A stretch of 64,000 bases of DNA from Phymatolithon calcareum (Eukaryota; Rhodophyta; Florideophyceae; Hapalidiales), in contig OZ345357.1 in the NCBI GenBank assembly GCA_977006965.1, positions 2,604,001-2,668,000 on the forward strand, in the 5' to 3' direction. Shown here in pieces: positions 10,165 through 22,114 of this stretch. Under the pieces are notes generated by a model, which was not told where the DNA came from, did no database searches, and saw nothing but the letters and a program-made list of their open reading frames with translations. Both the position numbers and the translations under genes were made by a program. Position 1 is the stretch's first letter. The number at the start of each line of letters is the position of its first letter.

Positions 10165-11299
10165 ACGTGTCAGGGTGAAGGAAAAGATGGGAACGACGGT
10201 AACGCTGGGAACAGGAGAGATTGAGAGGCTAGGTCGCCATGCGGTTGCTCGTTTCCGATGGCGCTGCCTTTATTGTGATTAAGTAGTAATCAGCTCAATT
10301 AGCAATGTAGCAAAGGCAGGAGGAAGACCCCAGTGTTCAGGTAATCACAAGATATGCAAAAACCAACACCTTGATTGGATCACGGCTTACCAGTAACTCC
10401 GATAGGCCTTTCTTCTGCGTGCACCTTCCGGTACCCACACGGAAGAGTTGTCTACTGGCAGAGATAGCGGTGCCCAGGAAGGGTCACTGCTATCGATATC
10501 CCTAGATGCCAGCTTAGGGACAGCGAAGGTATCGCGTCAACGTCCCTCAGCCGATCACGAGATTTCTCGTGCTGTCTCGGCGTGCGAAAGGGCAGGGTAT
10601 TACAGTGCCCCCAAGATTTAGTCCTCTGTATGGAGGGCAATGCTTAAATGTTCAGATTACACTGCTCGAGTGCAAGACGCTTTAGATTCCGGCTCCCACT
10701 TGTGTGGTTAAGTAGTAATCAGCTCGATTAGAAATGTAGCAAAAGCAGGAGGAAGACCCCAGTGTTCTGGTAATCACAAGATATGCAAAAACCAACACCT
10801 TGATTGGGTCACGGCTTACCAGTAGGCCTCTCTTCTGCGCGCACCTTCCGGCATCCACACGGAAGAGTCGTCTACTGGCAGGGATAGCGGTGCCCAGGAA
10901 GGGTCACTGCAATCGATATCCCGTCGACGCAATACCTTCGATGTCCCTAAGCTGGCATCTAGGGATATCGATTGCAGTGACCCTTCCTGGGCACCGCTAT
11001 CTCTGCCAGTAGACAACTCTTCCGTGTGGGTACCGGAAGGTGCACGCAGAAGAAAGGCCTATCGGAGTTACTGGTAAGCCGTGATCCAATCAAGGTGTTG
11101 GTTTTTGCATATCTTGTGATTACCTGAACACTGGGGTCTTCTTCCTGACTTTGCTACATTTCTAATCGAGCTGATTACTACTTAATCACAATAAAGGCAG
11201 CGCCATCGGAAACGAGCAACCGCATGGCGACCTAGCCTCTCAATCTCTCCTGTTCCCAGCGTTACCATCGTTCCCATCTTTTCCTTCACCCTGACACAC
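10165..11299. repeat. Large foldback structure: ~375-bp inverted arms with a third copy in the spacer
   Basis: The left arm (10165 to about 10540) begins GTGTCAGGGTGAAGG and the right arm (about 10922 to 11299) ends with its complement. Across the arms only scattered substitutions are seen. Between them, 10706-10930 is a direct third copy of the middle part of the left arm, missing about 15 bp near position 10825, so it stands head to head with the right arm. No transposase ORF. It resembles a foldback transposon or a repeat amplified by inverted duplication. No clear target-site duplication was found. Confidence 0.8.
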
Positions 11300-13074
11300 C
11301 GTGAGGCGTTACACCCGATAAACCTCAATTTTTGCAGTACGAGAGGGTTAAGGATATGCTGGACGAAGAGCGTAACAGCAAAAAGCAGTACTTTTCCCTG
11401 AAGGGTACAATATACATAAGCGATTGCGTTGAGGAGTAAATATTTTATCCTAATCCTCATGGCATGAAATCTTGTGTCTTCTACCCAAGTGAAAATCAAG
11501 ACTTAAATATCGTATATCACCCCAAGGGGTGCTAGTAAACGTGCGTCCACGTACAGTCAAGAGAAAGAGCTTGGAAGAGCCGATAGCTCTTACTGGAGTT
11601 GCTGGACTCATCTCACATCAATCGCACGTCACCGATGCATAAAAGAGACTGACTTGCTCAACGTCGGATCCGTTACAATGGGGCATAATGAGGTCAGCTT
11701 AAAACGACATCGAGCTTTGCAGCGCCGTCGTGTAGGGCGCGAAGGCACCAAACGCCTAAATGCAGAGCGGAATTAGACTTACCAGTTCCTTGACGAACGG
11801 TCACGATGGCAGCTGAAGACCATGTTTAGTAACGCACAGTATAATTATCGCCCTCATGCGAGGCCTGTCAGGTGAAGGCGAGACAAGAGAAACGTAGTGA
11901 TGAGCTCAATGTGGAATCTCTCCTTGAGGACCACGCAAAAAACCACTTACTCTGTCAAGGGTTTACTCCAACGATTGTCATGTTGAGAATGCTAACGGCA
12001 ATGACCTTGAGGAAAATGGTCCTGCATGTATGACTTCGGCGGTCTCATGCAACGCAATGTCGACCCACAGAGTGCATCGCATTGTAAGGAGCAGGGAAAA
12101 CAACACGTTCTCCTTTGAGTTAAATTTAGCACCATACGCCACATGCGCAGGAAAGTGATCCACGGCGGGATACGCGCAATGGGCTAGAACAAAATTATTT
12201 TTGGTGTAGACGGTGGAGGAACTTTCCGCGTCCGAAGAGATGCTTGGCAGTTTGATTGCACGAGGATGGACGAGGTAGTACTTGCTCTCGTTCAAAGAGA
12301 GGGCGCAAAGCGGACTGATCCTCATCAATCACGACGAGTCGTATTGCCTCGTTTCTCTTCTAATGTCAAGCCTTCAGTCCAGGCTTACACGTTGTGCACT
12401 TCAGTTGGGCATGCTGAGTCTGGGTGGCGCCAAGCGTCTCCGAGTTTTCCTGAAAGGAAGGGGAAGACTAGCACTGTGTCCGTGCCACGAAGCCAATCCT
12501 CGGCGGCACATGGACTTGCAATGATCGTTGGGTATACTCCTGTTTTGTCCACACCAGGCGAGGACTGAAGTGCGGCATGCGATTGACAATAAGGGGGAGT
12601 GGAACGCGGAAGAAGAAGACGGATTTTCTTGTACTGTCAACTTTGATAATTAGAAGCGGAGCGTAAGAAGTCGAATTTTTTACCTCCCGCTCGTCCAGAT
12701 GGCACTGGACAAAAAATGCAGTAGAAGTTTAGGAGAGAAAATTATTGATGACGAGAGATGCGATAATGATGATGTCGAACTTTCAATCCATCTTCTTACT
12801 CGAGTGGCAGCTGAGTCTGCACTAAGTTGTACTCTATGCGGAGTCGTCGAATAAGGGACACCAAAATTCGGCGAATCCGCATATCAAGTAATACAAAGTT
12901 TGGAATCATTTACTCACCTGCGTCATGCTTGCATGGAGCTTCTTCACGCAATTATGGCCATGTATTCGATCACGTCCGCTGCGGTTCCCGACACTCTCAG
13001 TCTTGGTGCTCTCGGGCGCATCGCGATATGCAAGCGTATCCGTCAACATGGACGAAGAAGGCATCAATGTGTCT
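11300..13074. other. 1.8-kb gap without recognised genes
   Basis: Contains ORFs of up to 116 codons on the minus strand (11978-12328) and 100 codons on the plus strand (12266-12568), overlapping each other. Neither has recognisable motifs. A GT-rich splice donor-like GTGAGT on the minus strand near 12914 could belong to a longer transcript of the zinc-ribbon gene. Confidence 0.3.
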
Positions 13075-13662
13075 CTATCTTTTCCCAAGAGTGTTTCCAG
13101 GCGTTTTGAAGACTGTGGTGTGCACGCGAGACAATCTTTTCGAGAGAAATCATTACAGCGATATATCTAAGCCAACAGCGCGAGGATCAGGATGCCCACG
13201 GCAGTTCCACAACGCATCTCTTTTCTCACCTTGCGTCTTCTTCTTCCCTGAGTAAAGCGAGCCAAATCCAACGACAAAGTTACGCGGCCGACTGAAATCA
13301 GATGGGTCAACGAGAACATTTGCAGGAAGCTTTCCGGATGCGAATCGCTTGTCCTTCCGCGGCCAGAGGTAGCCCGGCGACTCGGAAGCAGAGACAGCGG
13401 CGGCGAGATTCGCAGAGGCAGCCTTGGCGGAATAACCAGTGCCTCTTTGACGCGCGGCGGCAGCTCGAGATGCGGCTGATGTGCGACTGATACGCCCAGC
13501 AGCAGGATTGGGCCGACCTCGAAGCTTGTGGTTGCAATTCTTGCAGTATGTTGTACGGATATGGTTCTTGACGGTGCAGGACGGGCAGCTCTTCTCTACT
13601 CGGTCCTTTCCCACTCGTTCACCGCTCTTCTTGGCCGGGTTTAACAAACGACAGATCTCCAT
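13075..13662 (-). CDS. NHIR-type zinc-ribbon protein, paralogue 1
   Basis: From ATG at 13662. The N-terminal part has MEICRLLN, then VGKDRVEKSCPSCTVKNHIR and TTYCKNCNHKLRG: four cysteines as CPSC-x4-NHIR-x3-CKNC, a zinc-ribbon pattern (about residues 25-50). The rest is basic and Ala/Ser-rich with a conserved-looking PSDFSRPRNFVVGFGSL. The paralogue at 21485-22114 shares the leader and the ribbon. The unspliced frame ends at 13153 (169 aa). A GTGAGA donor at 13229 and a CACAG acceptor ending at 13113 would remove 117 nt and give a 156-aa product ending GNTLGKR at 13075; intron length resembles the others here. Which form is real is open. Role unknown; nucleic-acid binding is plausible for such a ribbon but not shown. 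Confidence 0.6.
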
Positions 13663-14920
13663 AACGGACGAAGCGCCTCAGTGACGTAGACGGAATGGAC
13701 TGGTGTTGGTCTTTGAAATTCCTTTGAAGGAAATGAGTGTGTTTTTGTTCTCCGCAGGAATGCCAGTGGGTTGAGGCCAATACCTCAGCGGAGGCTGCAA
13801 GGTGCTTAAGTATGGACAGACGCACAAAGGGGAGAACGTTGCAAAGAGCACGATGCTTTCCGTGCTGGACGTTGCGGTTATGTTGCACGTGCACGTGGGG
13901 CTCCGCTTTTGCGAGGGCTGTTGGAGGTGAAATGAGATGGGTTCCAACATGTCTGCACGCTGACATCGATAGAAGCGGTGTGGAAGCTGCCTGCATGCTC
14001 TGCCGTGTGTATGGTCAATGAGGTCAGCCGACGTGACTATATCATCATTTTACTTGCATTCTACATACATATGCCACATGTTCTACACTGCTGCCCAGAC
14101 TCGCAGAGTAAAAGTATTTGCACTTTTCAAGCCCGCTGTGCGTGGGCATGCCGTCTGACTCCAGTGCTGAACGGAGGGAGACGAGAGAGGCAGCACTTCC
14201 CAATAGGACGGACACAGCCGACTACTGTGGTTCGCCGGCGGCAGTCGCAGAGATATTCCGTGCGACGTCCCTCTCTACACCGACCGCCATGTCGGACAAT
14301 CGGGCTTTATTGCTCTTTTGGACCGTGGAGTTTTGCTTCATAGATGCTGACCATTTCCGAAGTTGTCGTGGCACGAAATGGTGCAGTGACCTGCGTGACA
14401 ACATCACGTCGCTCATACTATGTCCAAAGCAGAGGCGGTGTATGGAATAAATATAGATGTCATTTCGAGGTCCAAGAAATGCCGCTGCGGCGGCTCGGCG
14501 GGGCTCGGTACAGTACTCGTGTTTTGCAGGAGACTGAGCGTTTCGCATTAACGTACATTTCAAGTATCCTTAAAATTATTTTCATTTCCTAAATCATCTT
14601 CATCGCACCGCGATTCTCAAAGCCTAAAACTGTTCAACTCCTCTTTTCCTTGCTTGGAAGGGCACTGAAGTCGAGGGAGACTGTCCCAGGAGTGACAGGT
14701 TATTGTATGCACCTTACATTTGAAACTACTATAAAAGAAACAGAGAAAAGTCGATATTCACCGTCTTCCTAAACCGCTTACTTAGAAGGAGCCACACCCC
14801 TCAACACGGGCATTGTTTTTCTGCGTTAGGCCAATGAATTGCGATACCGCGTATCTTTGTCTAGAGCCACAGCATACGCCAGTTGCCGAGAGGCGGCTTC
14901 TGCCGACCAAGGCGCCTTCT
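13663..14920. other. 1.25-kb gap, upstream of zinc-ribbon gene 1
   Basis: Presumed promoter side of the minus-strand zinc-ribbon gene. ORFs up to 125 codons occur on both strands but overlap antiparallel and lack motifs. A CAGTAC site lies at about 14513. Confidence 0.35.
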
Positions 14921-15472
14921 CTATGGAAGCATGCTGTCACGCGGCGCGTAAGATCTTAGTATCCAAGCCATTCTACCCCATTTCTGACAATTTTCAAACC
15001 TGATCTGCATAACTGACTGCGTGTTTTGCATGGTTCTTTGAGATTCTGATGTTTTCGTATGTGTACAGACAAATTTGTCACTTTCATCAAGCAACATGAC
15101 GCTCGATAACACTGCTCTATCAAATTTGGCCAGCGTATCAGTGCGATTGCTATCTCCCACCTGCACTGCATTTGCGCGCAAGGAGTAGAATATCTCTTCT
15201 TTTTACTTACTGACCACGCCATACGAGTCTCTATCAATAGACTTGGATGGAATTCTTCCAAGATCACCGTCTTTGTGCGTTGAATCTGCCGATTTCTTTC
15301 CTGAGGCCGAGATCAACCTTCCACTTCCCCATTTTCTGCTATCAGTACATCGCGTAGACAAGTGTTGCAACAAAAGTATTGTGAGCGAAAAGTGACTATC
15401 ACAAATTGAGAAACTTCCACACGAAGAGCCAACTCGATGGCGGTGCTGGCTCCGTTCCACCTGATCTCTCAT
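14921..15472 (-). CDS. Possible spliced gene of unknown function (168 aa)
   Basis: Exon 1 from ATG at 15472 to 15211 and exon 2 from 15165 to a stop at 14921 are joined in frame if a 45-nt GTAAGT...ATGCAG intron (15166-15210) is removed; total 507 nt. No family is recognised. Exon 1 is Ser/Arg-rich with a short hydrophobic patch; exon 2 is hydrophilic. The consistent phase and consensus donor are the only support, and 45 nt is short for an intron. It may equally be chance. Confidence 0.25.
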
Positions 15473-18052
15473 GGTAAGCTTACCAATTCCCCGTCAAATG
15501 CCTTTCCAGGGGGATAGACACAGCCTCGGAACTTCACGTAACTACAAAAAGTTATTGATTGCACTCGCTGCACCCAGTGTGACAGAGACACGAGGAGCCT
15601 TCTAATTCAATAGTGAATTTTGAATCTTGTCTTCGATTTTCATCAAACGCTTGTTTTCTTGGCGGGAGGTCCTTCTATATCTGTGTATTCACAGACCCAG
15701 CCTCGACCTGTTCTCCCCGTCCAACCCTAAGGACCATACAAATATTCTAAATAAAGAATAAACCGCGTCGCGGACCTCTGCAGACCTATTACTTCTTATT
15801 GTAGACTGCCTTTTGGAAATCAATTGCAGTATGGATTCGACTACGGTAGACAGCTGAGTTGCAGCAGCAGAATAGAGAGAAACATAAGAACGTAACGATA
15901 AGCACATGTGGAGAGCCCATACTCTACCGATCCTGACTCCAAATAGCTCTCAAGAACCCATATATGTGCAATATGTGGATCTCCCTTAAAACCGAGATCA
16001 ATTATGGAACCCTCTTTTTGTTAAAGATCATGCATGTCACGTTGAGCCTCGATATCAAGTCGGCCCAATTCGACAGAGTACAATAATTGAACTTATTGTC
16101 TTTCTAGGCACTCATAAACATGGTTGCCATCTCCATCGATAGAAGATATCAACCTGTTGACGCGGGCGCTCTGTTCATAATTAGCACAGGATGTACATTC
16201 AATCAGGGTCGGCTCAAAACTGCGCAGTTTCGGGATGCGAAGAACATGCTCACCAACATCATACGTCGTTCCTGTGCACAATCTAGCCCCGATTCCAATG
16301 AAACAGCTTCCGCCCTGGACTCCCAGTGTGTCGATTTTCTTAGTTGGAACTTTGAAAAGCGAACTGACCTACTGGTATCCTGGGAAGGCAAGGAAAACTT
16401 TTTTGTAGGTCCTCACTCACATAGGCTGGGTAGATTCTTAATTCAAATTCTGTCTTTCAAGGCAGAGATTTCGGATCGGTGCTGCCTCATTAAAACAATG
16501 ATGATAACCGGACACTTAGTTCACTGAATCAGTCGGCAATCGACGCACTGCGCTTAGTGCTGGTGCCCATACCTGTAGGGAAAGGAACACATGTACACGA
16601 AAAAAGGAAAATGAGTCCTGGCGACCAGTAACATGGAATCCGTCAATTGCCGAGGTCCACTCCTCGCCAGTGCCTTAGACAGTATGGACCAAGTGGACCG
16701 GCGGCACGTCATACAAGACGGGTCAGTACAGATTCGGCGGATCATCGAGAATTTCAATAAATATTTCATGTTTTTATACATTTTATTCCATCGCAGATAC
16801 CAGAACGCTACATATTTTGCCGAAATTTTTATGAAAGCAAACGTGTCAAACGAAATTCGCCGCATGTCAGTTTTGCTGATATTTTTACTCACATTGGCAC
16901 TGAACTGGAGTCGAGTCAGTTGCTAATGAGGACGCATGGAATGTTCCATTCCTCGCTGCGGGAGGACGTAGAGATCGATACGTACTTGACTCTGTGCTCC
17001 ATCGCGCTGTGATCACGGAGACCAACACGATGCCCTATTGTTCATCTCCTTGGTCCCTGTGCCATCGATGCTCTCTGATAGGGAGCCTTAATGACTGTGA
17101 TTGGATGTTATATGGGTGTTCTTTCTTAGATTACTAGATCGGCCTACTGCGATTGCCAAATAACATCTCAATACTCCCCAGATTTCACCTTGATGTCAAC
17201 TTGGGGGTAGATCTTCTTGACTTCGCTGCAGCCAACACCAGTATGGATGTATAGGCAACAGGACAATTGATAGAAGTTAGGCTTGCGGTCCACACCCGTA
17301 GTGTATGTTCGCGTGTGAGGAAAACAATTTTCCAAATTTCCTGTGCTGTTATCTGACTTCTCCCGATGTTCGTCCCAACTGCAGACCCAGCGAGTCCACA
17401 CGTCTTGTATTCAGGGATGCACGCCTCCCTAAAGATGTCAATGGAACGACATTTTATGAGGGATTAGACGCCTTTCGAACAAAACGGTGCAGAGCTTTGC
17501 GAGACTTGGATGTGCGAAAAGCAGTTCACAATGACTTAATTATTGCCGAGGACGTCATTTTTGTCCTCAGACTCGTACTTTCTCCAAAAAGGTAAGGTAC
17601 GCAGCAGTAATGCAAGGTGATCCCTGAGCTTCTAGGTGAGCCTAGTCGTGGGACACACACAGTTTTGAATCCATAGACTTAATCCTATTGGGCCAACAGA
17701 TAGAAATGGCGTTGGGATACAACGAGCCCTTGCTCTCGCACACTTATGCCTAACGGAACCTAAAAACCTGTTCATCGTACGGTTCTGGTGCCTCAATTCA
17801 TGTACGGGTCAGCTGTAAGAAGCGTCATTGTCAGTGCCATCCATTGATGTAATATATATACTATCAGTACCACTAAGGCGACCGTTCTGTCTTTCTCTAT
17901 GAAGCAATATATTGGAGAAAGAGAGAATGGTTATCTAACTGGCACTTTTAACCCACATGCCACTAGCTAGCGGCCCTCGGAAGTGACTAAGATTCAGGTT
18001 CAAAGCAGTAATATTTTTAGCTATAGGCTAAAGGACGGGCTTTGCTTTCTTA
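15473..18052. other. 2.6-kb gap without recognised genes
   Basis: The best ORFs are 16120-16527 (plus, 135 codons, ATG start) and 17305-17595 (plus, 96 codons). Neither has a motif I know. Sequence is AT-rich and looks largely non-coding. Confidence 0.3.
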
Positions 18053-18198
18053 AGAGAGTAAATCGCACAACAATGATTTTAATGTGTAGTTCAAACCGCA
18101 CATGGAAATCATTGTTGCGCCATTGAAAAATGATTTTAATGCGTACAGTAGTTACAAGAAACTAGACATTAAATTCATTGTTGCCCGATTTACTCTCT
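18053..18198. repeat. MITE-like inverted repeat, 146 bp
   Basis: The first about 37 bases, AGAGAGTAAATCGCACAACA and on, match the complement of the last 37 with few differences. Inner half-sites containing the AATGATTTTAATG motif are repeated once more within. No ORF and no sure target duplication. Confidence 0.7.
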
Positions 18199-21100
18199 GC
18201 CCGTGCTCCAATTTTAGACTCTCTTTTTCTGAATTACAATGCAGAAACGTTGCGAAAAACGGTTTGACAAGGTGACTATTTTCATCTGTTATGTAATACT
18301 GTATGTCCAATACTGTACTTGACCTCCACTTTGTGACGGGGTTTGATTCCTGCGAATCGGGGATCTCGTTTGGACGACAGTAACTCGATTGCAGGGTGAT
18401 ACGTACTCAGCTTTGAGCAGCACGGAGCCTATCTGCCGGCTATTTTATATGCTGGCTATACAGTTTTCCTTTTTGCAGCTCCAGTACTGGTGGATGCGCC
18501 ATTGTATTTCATGTGCGTGAACTTCCAAGGTATAACGGAGACGACATCAATTGCCTTAGTTGAAGAGCCGGTCGACGCTCTTCAACACGCATTTTCATGT
18601 AATTGCTACGTCGTATGGCGCGCCACCATATATAGACGCAACGAAGCAGAAGAGTCGTGGCAGAAGTGGTTACGAGCTGGGGCCTCTAATCGGATATGCT
18701 GTGAGCCATGCCCATGACCAAAACTTTTATGGGTCGCATTGTACGCTCTCTACGAGAAGATTCTAAATTCGATAATGACTTCCCTCTCACCTTCAAAATG
18801 GCATGCCGCCACAATCTCCCGCTTGCCGTAAGTTGCTGCACGTGCAAAAGCGGCACTCGACATCAACGGCAGTACCAATTATACAGCACTCCTGGGCAGG
18901 AACTGACAGTTAAAGAAGGTGCTCGCGCGCTGCAATTCTATGCATTTGAGGAAGCTTGCACACTCACACTTGCTTTTCAGATAACTAACGGCACTTAAAA
19001 TTCAAGCGGATGGGCAAGTCTTGAGGGATACGGATTACAATTGTTGTCTGGCCTGAACTGAATCTCAAGACACTCAGTCGCTCACTCAGCCCGTGAGGTC
19101 ATAGGTCCGCATCCAGATTTGAATTCGCGTGTCACATATTGTCACGGAAGCGCGAGCCGATACGGATTCATACCATTATCATAGACTGTCACAAAGATGC
19201 TTGAAATTTGAATAAATTAGACGAAGCGCGGGTGTCGTGTCAAACTTGTTTCTTGAATGTGCGACCTCAACTGTCAATAGTTCGGATCAATTTGGGTAAA
19301 TTATATATAATATGGGAAAACATCACAATTTTCCATACTACTGATCCTGGCTATTTAGCTCCGTGTCCCAAGATTTTGAAATTACCGCCCGCAAGCTTAT
19401 TTTTGGTTCCACTATATCTGACAAAATTAGCTCGAAGGTCCATGCTTCGTAACTTCTACAGTGTTCGCACGATGATTTTTGTTTCTTGCTTACCATCCCT
19501 CAGCACTGTAGGGAAGACTGAGTGATTCAAACGTGGTTACAGCTCGAATATCATGCTTTTTCCGTGAGACGGTCGAAAACAGAGTGTGATTTCGAGACGT
19601 AACACTTTTTGTTAATAGCATCGTGATGACTTTGTGGAACGAAACGCGAACTTCTTGCCTTTATCGTACTGCAAACGTCGCTCTTGTGTCTGTAACAGAG
19701 TAGGGTATTGACTGTGGGACCTTTTAAAATAAAATTTCGTAAAAACTTCAGGGTATTTCAACATTCATTATCCACTTGTAGCAATCTGGTGCACAAGAGC
19801 ATATTTTCAGCACTCCTACTAGAAAAGTCCATCTTGAACCTATTTGTGTTTTGCAAAGGAGCTAGCTACCCAACTGGAGTAAAAAGTCAATCTCCCTCTC
19901 TTGAACTGCATGTCACATTGTGCCATTGGCGGTGCCGGCTGCAGAGCTTGAAATAGCATTCTTCAGTGTTTCTCTCAGCATCGCCGCGTCTAACAGATAG
20001 GCCACCCGAGGAAATGATGCATATTGCATTTAATGCGTTTAGTCCAAATGTGGACTCTGAACTAAAAACGGCGGACCGAGTTTTCCTATGTCTTCCACTG
20101 CAGAAACACTTAAGGTCGTACGCTAGATTCCGGCAAATTCTATTTACCTGCTCAATTCCAACTAAGCTGCTGTCCGAGTTGCACTTGCAACAACTTTTTG
20201 TGCACCTCCCACGATATTACGACGTCGTTTTTCCATAAATTGACCAAACTGTTGTAATCCAGATTTCCGTCATTGTTCCAAGCTCGGAGTGACAGACAGC
20301 AAATAGGCCTCTTGAAACTTTTCGATGCCGCCGAAACGATTGGCCCGAAACACCAGACATACAGCTCAGCTCTCGAGTACCACCGCGATGTTCTCTGCTC
20401 CTCAGTACCTATAGGGACAGGCGTGAAATTACTGAGAACACTCAATATCTCCCGCTTTGAATCAAACACCACCAGTCTGCACGGATGCCCGACTTCCAGC
20501 AAAAATAGCTCACTTGGAAGTCAAGGGTTTCAACTTTGTTATTGGAGCTCTCTTTACCCTTAAGAGGATTCTCGGACAACAGGGAAAAGCAACCAGGCGG
20601 ATTCACGATACCCCACTCTCGTGTATATTCAGATGCCTCTTCGGGCAAACGTATTGCCCGCTATTTGGTACCAACAGTTGGCGGGGAAAAGGGAAAGTTA
20701 CTAGTGTCTTTACACTTGGTGGCGAGATTTCAGAGGATACGGGCGAGATCATATGCACAAGATTTGCGGTTTTCTGTATCCGATTGACATGTTGCATAGA
20801 AATGCATTCTTATGGACACTTCGCACACGTTACGTTGACAGCCACATACGTTTAAATCCGAATGCATCGACACATGGCAAGACGACAAAACAAAAGTTTA
20901 GCAAGTCCCACGGCGTTCCACGGCCTCCCAACGGCGCACACGGCGCTTGAGCACAATCGGACTTCTTCGAGATTCCTTCAATTTCGCCGTTTCCGGTAAT
21001 TCAATCGATAGAATATCATACGGCCGTCGTCCGTGACGGACAGCACTTCGCCTCCACTCTACGTCGTCGTCGCCCGGTCTTGGCTAACGGGGGGTGCTGT

Positions 21101-21484
21101 CTCTCAACTGAAGTACAACTCGTGACGCTCATAGGAAGGAAACATATGAACGGGAACCGTAGGCCTTAACGTTCATGGGACCACGCTTGCACTCCAAACA
21201 ACTAAGCAATTATAGACTGCACCTTTTAGACTCTCTGTCACGCACGACGCACTCGTCATCGCCTAGGGTCATAGCCGGTAGCCAGAGATTGCGGAAAACA
21301 CCCTGTACTGCAGAATACTTCCAATTAAAACTTGCTCGTCAGCAAAACAACGAATTGGAATGTCCCCTTTGTACAGATCCAACGCTTATTCCTACTCCAA
21401 CGCCAATCCAGCATATATAAACCTCTCGTACCGCAACAGAAGCACCACATATAACGTCTGCCACCGCCTTCTTGCATCTTCAAA
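18199..21484. other. 3.3-kb gap without recognised genes
   Basis: Many plus-strand ORFs of 65-132 codons (for example 18708-18998, 19208-19525, 20457-20855) follow each other in shifting frames, which would fit an old decayed gene or chance. I could not match them to a family or to the glycoprotein copies elsewhere in the window. The last 300 bases are the upstream region of zinc-ribbon gene 2. Confidence 0.3.
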
Positions 21485-22114
21485 ATGGACATCGGAAGTC
21501 TGCTGAACCGAGACGACATCTTTCCCACCATATCCGTGCACACCCCTGCAACGGGAAAAGACCGCGTCGGAAAGAACCGCGTGGAAAGGTCGTGTCCATC
21601 CTGCGGAAAGAAGAACCACATTCGCACCACGAATTGCAAGTCTTGTGCCGCGCAGCTTCGAGTTAGCCCCAGCAAACCGTCCACTCGTTCTCCTCGTGGG
21701 GCTTCAGGTCGCGCCTCCTCGCGCAACCTAAAAGGTTCTGTGGCAGCACTTCTCAACTCACCTTCTGCGCCATCGCCTTGGGCGTCGTCATCTCTCGAGT
21801 TCGCCGCAGACATGCTAATCCCGGAAAATCGACGGGCGACCGAGGTCGTACGAGGAAAGCACGGCGGTAATCGTCAGGATAAGATGGACTTTGAGCCGGC
21901 GGACCTCGCCGATACCCGTGGAGGGGCCGCAGTTCGTACAGTTCGAAACCTTCTCGGAAGTTCGAGGACCGTGCAGAAAGTCATGCGCAACGGAAACGGT
22001 CGTCGGGCAGGAGACAGAACTTCAAGGCCGTGCCGTAATTGCAGCACGCAAAACCATATCCGTGTGACGTTGTGCACCAAGTGTCGGCGCAGCTTGCGTG
22101 GATCAGGTTCGTAG
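21485..22114 (+). CDS. NHIR-type zinc-ribbon protein, paralogue 2 (two ribbons, 209 aa)
   Basis: ATG at 21485, no intron needed. It carries two copies of the ribbon: VERSCPSCGKKNHIRTTNCK then SC near residues 36-56, and SRPCRNCSTQNHIRVTLCTK then C near residues 179-200, each CxxC-x4-NHIR-x3-CxxC. The start MDIGSLLN parallels MEICRLLN of paralogue 1, and VGKNRVERSCPSC parallels VGKDRVEKSCPSC. The middle is Ser/Arg/Ala-rich and probably disordered. A TATA-like TATATAA lies at 21413-21419, about 70 bp before the start. Function unknown; the conserved NHIR core between the zinc knuckles suggests a fixed ligand or binding surface. Confidence 0.78.
   Translation: MDIGSLLNRDDIFPTISVHTPATGKDRVGKNRVERSCPSCGKKNHIRTTNCKSCAAQLRVSPSKPSTRSPRGASGRASSRNLKGSVAALLNSPSAPSPWASSSLEFAADMLIPENRRATEVVRGKHGGNRQDKMDFEPADLADTRGGAAVRTVRNLLGSSRTVQKVMRNGNGRRAGDRTSRPCRNCSTQNHIRVTLCTKCRRSLRGSGS

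Noticed and set aside
12906-13088. Minus-strand ORF with a GTGAGT donor at its end, possible further exon of zinc-ribbon gene 1
   Set aside because: The reading through an upstream AAAAG acceptor is open, but there is no downstream exon and no similarity to the paralogue.
18330-18365. GGGTTTGATTCCTGCG resembling a tRNA T-arm
   Set aside because: No acceptor stem, D-arm or anticodon arm could be found around it.
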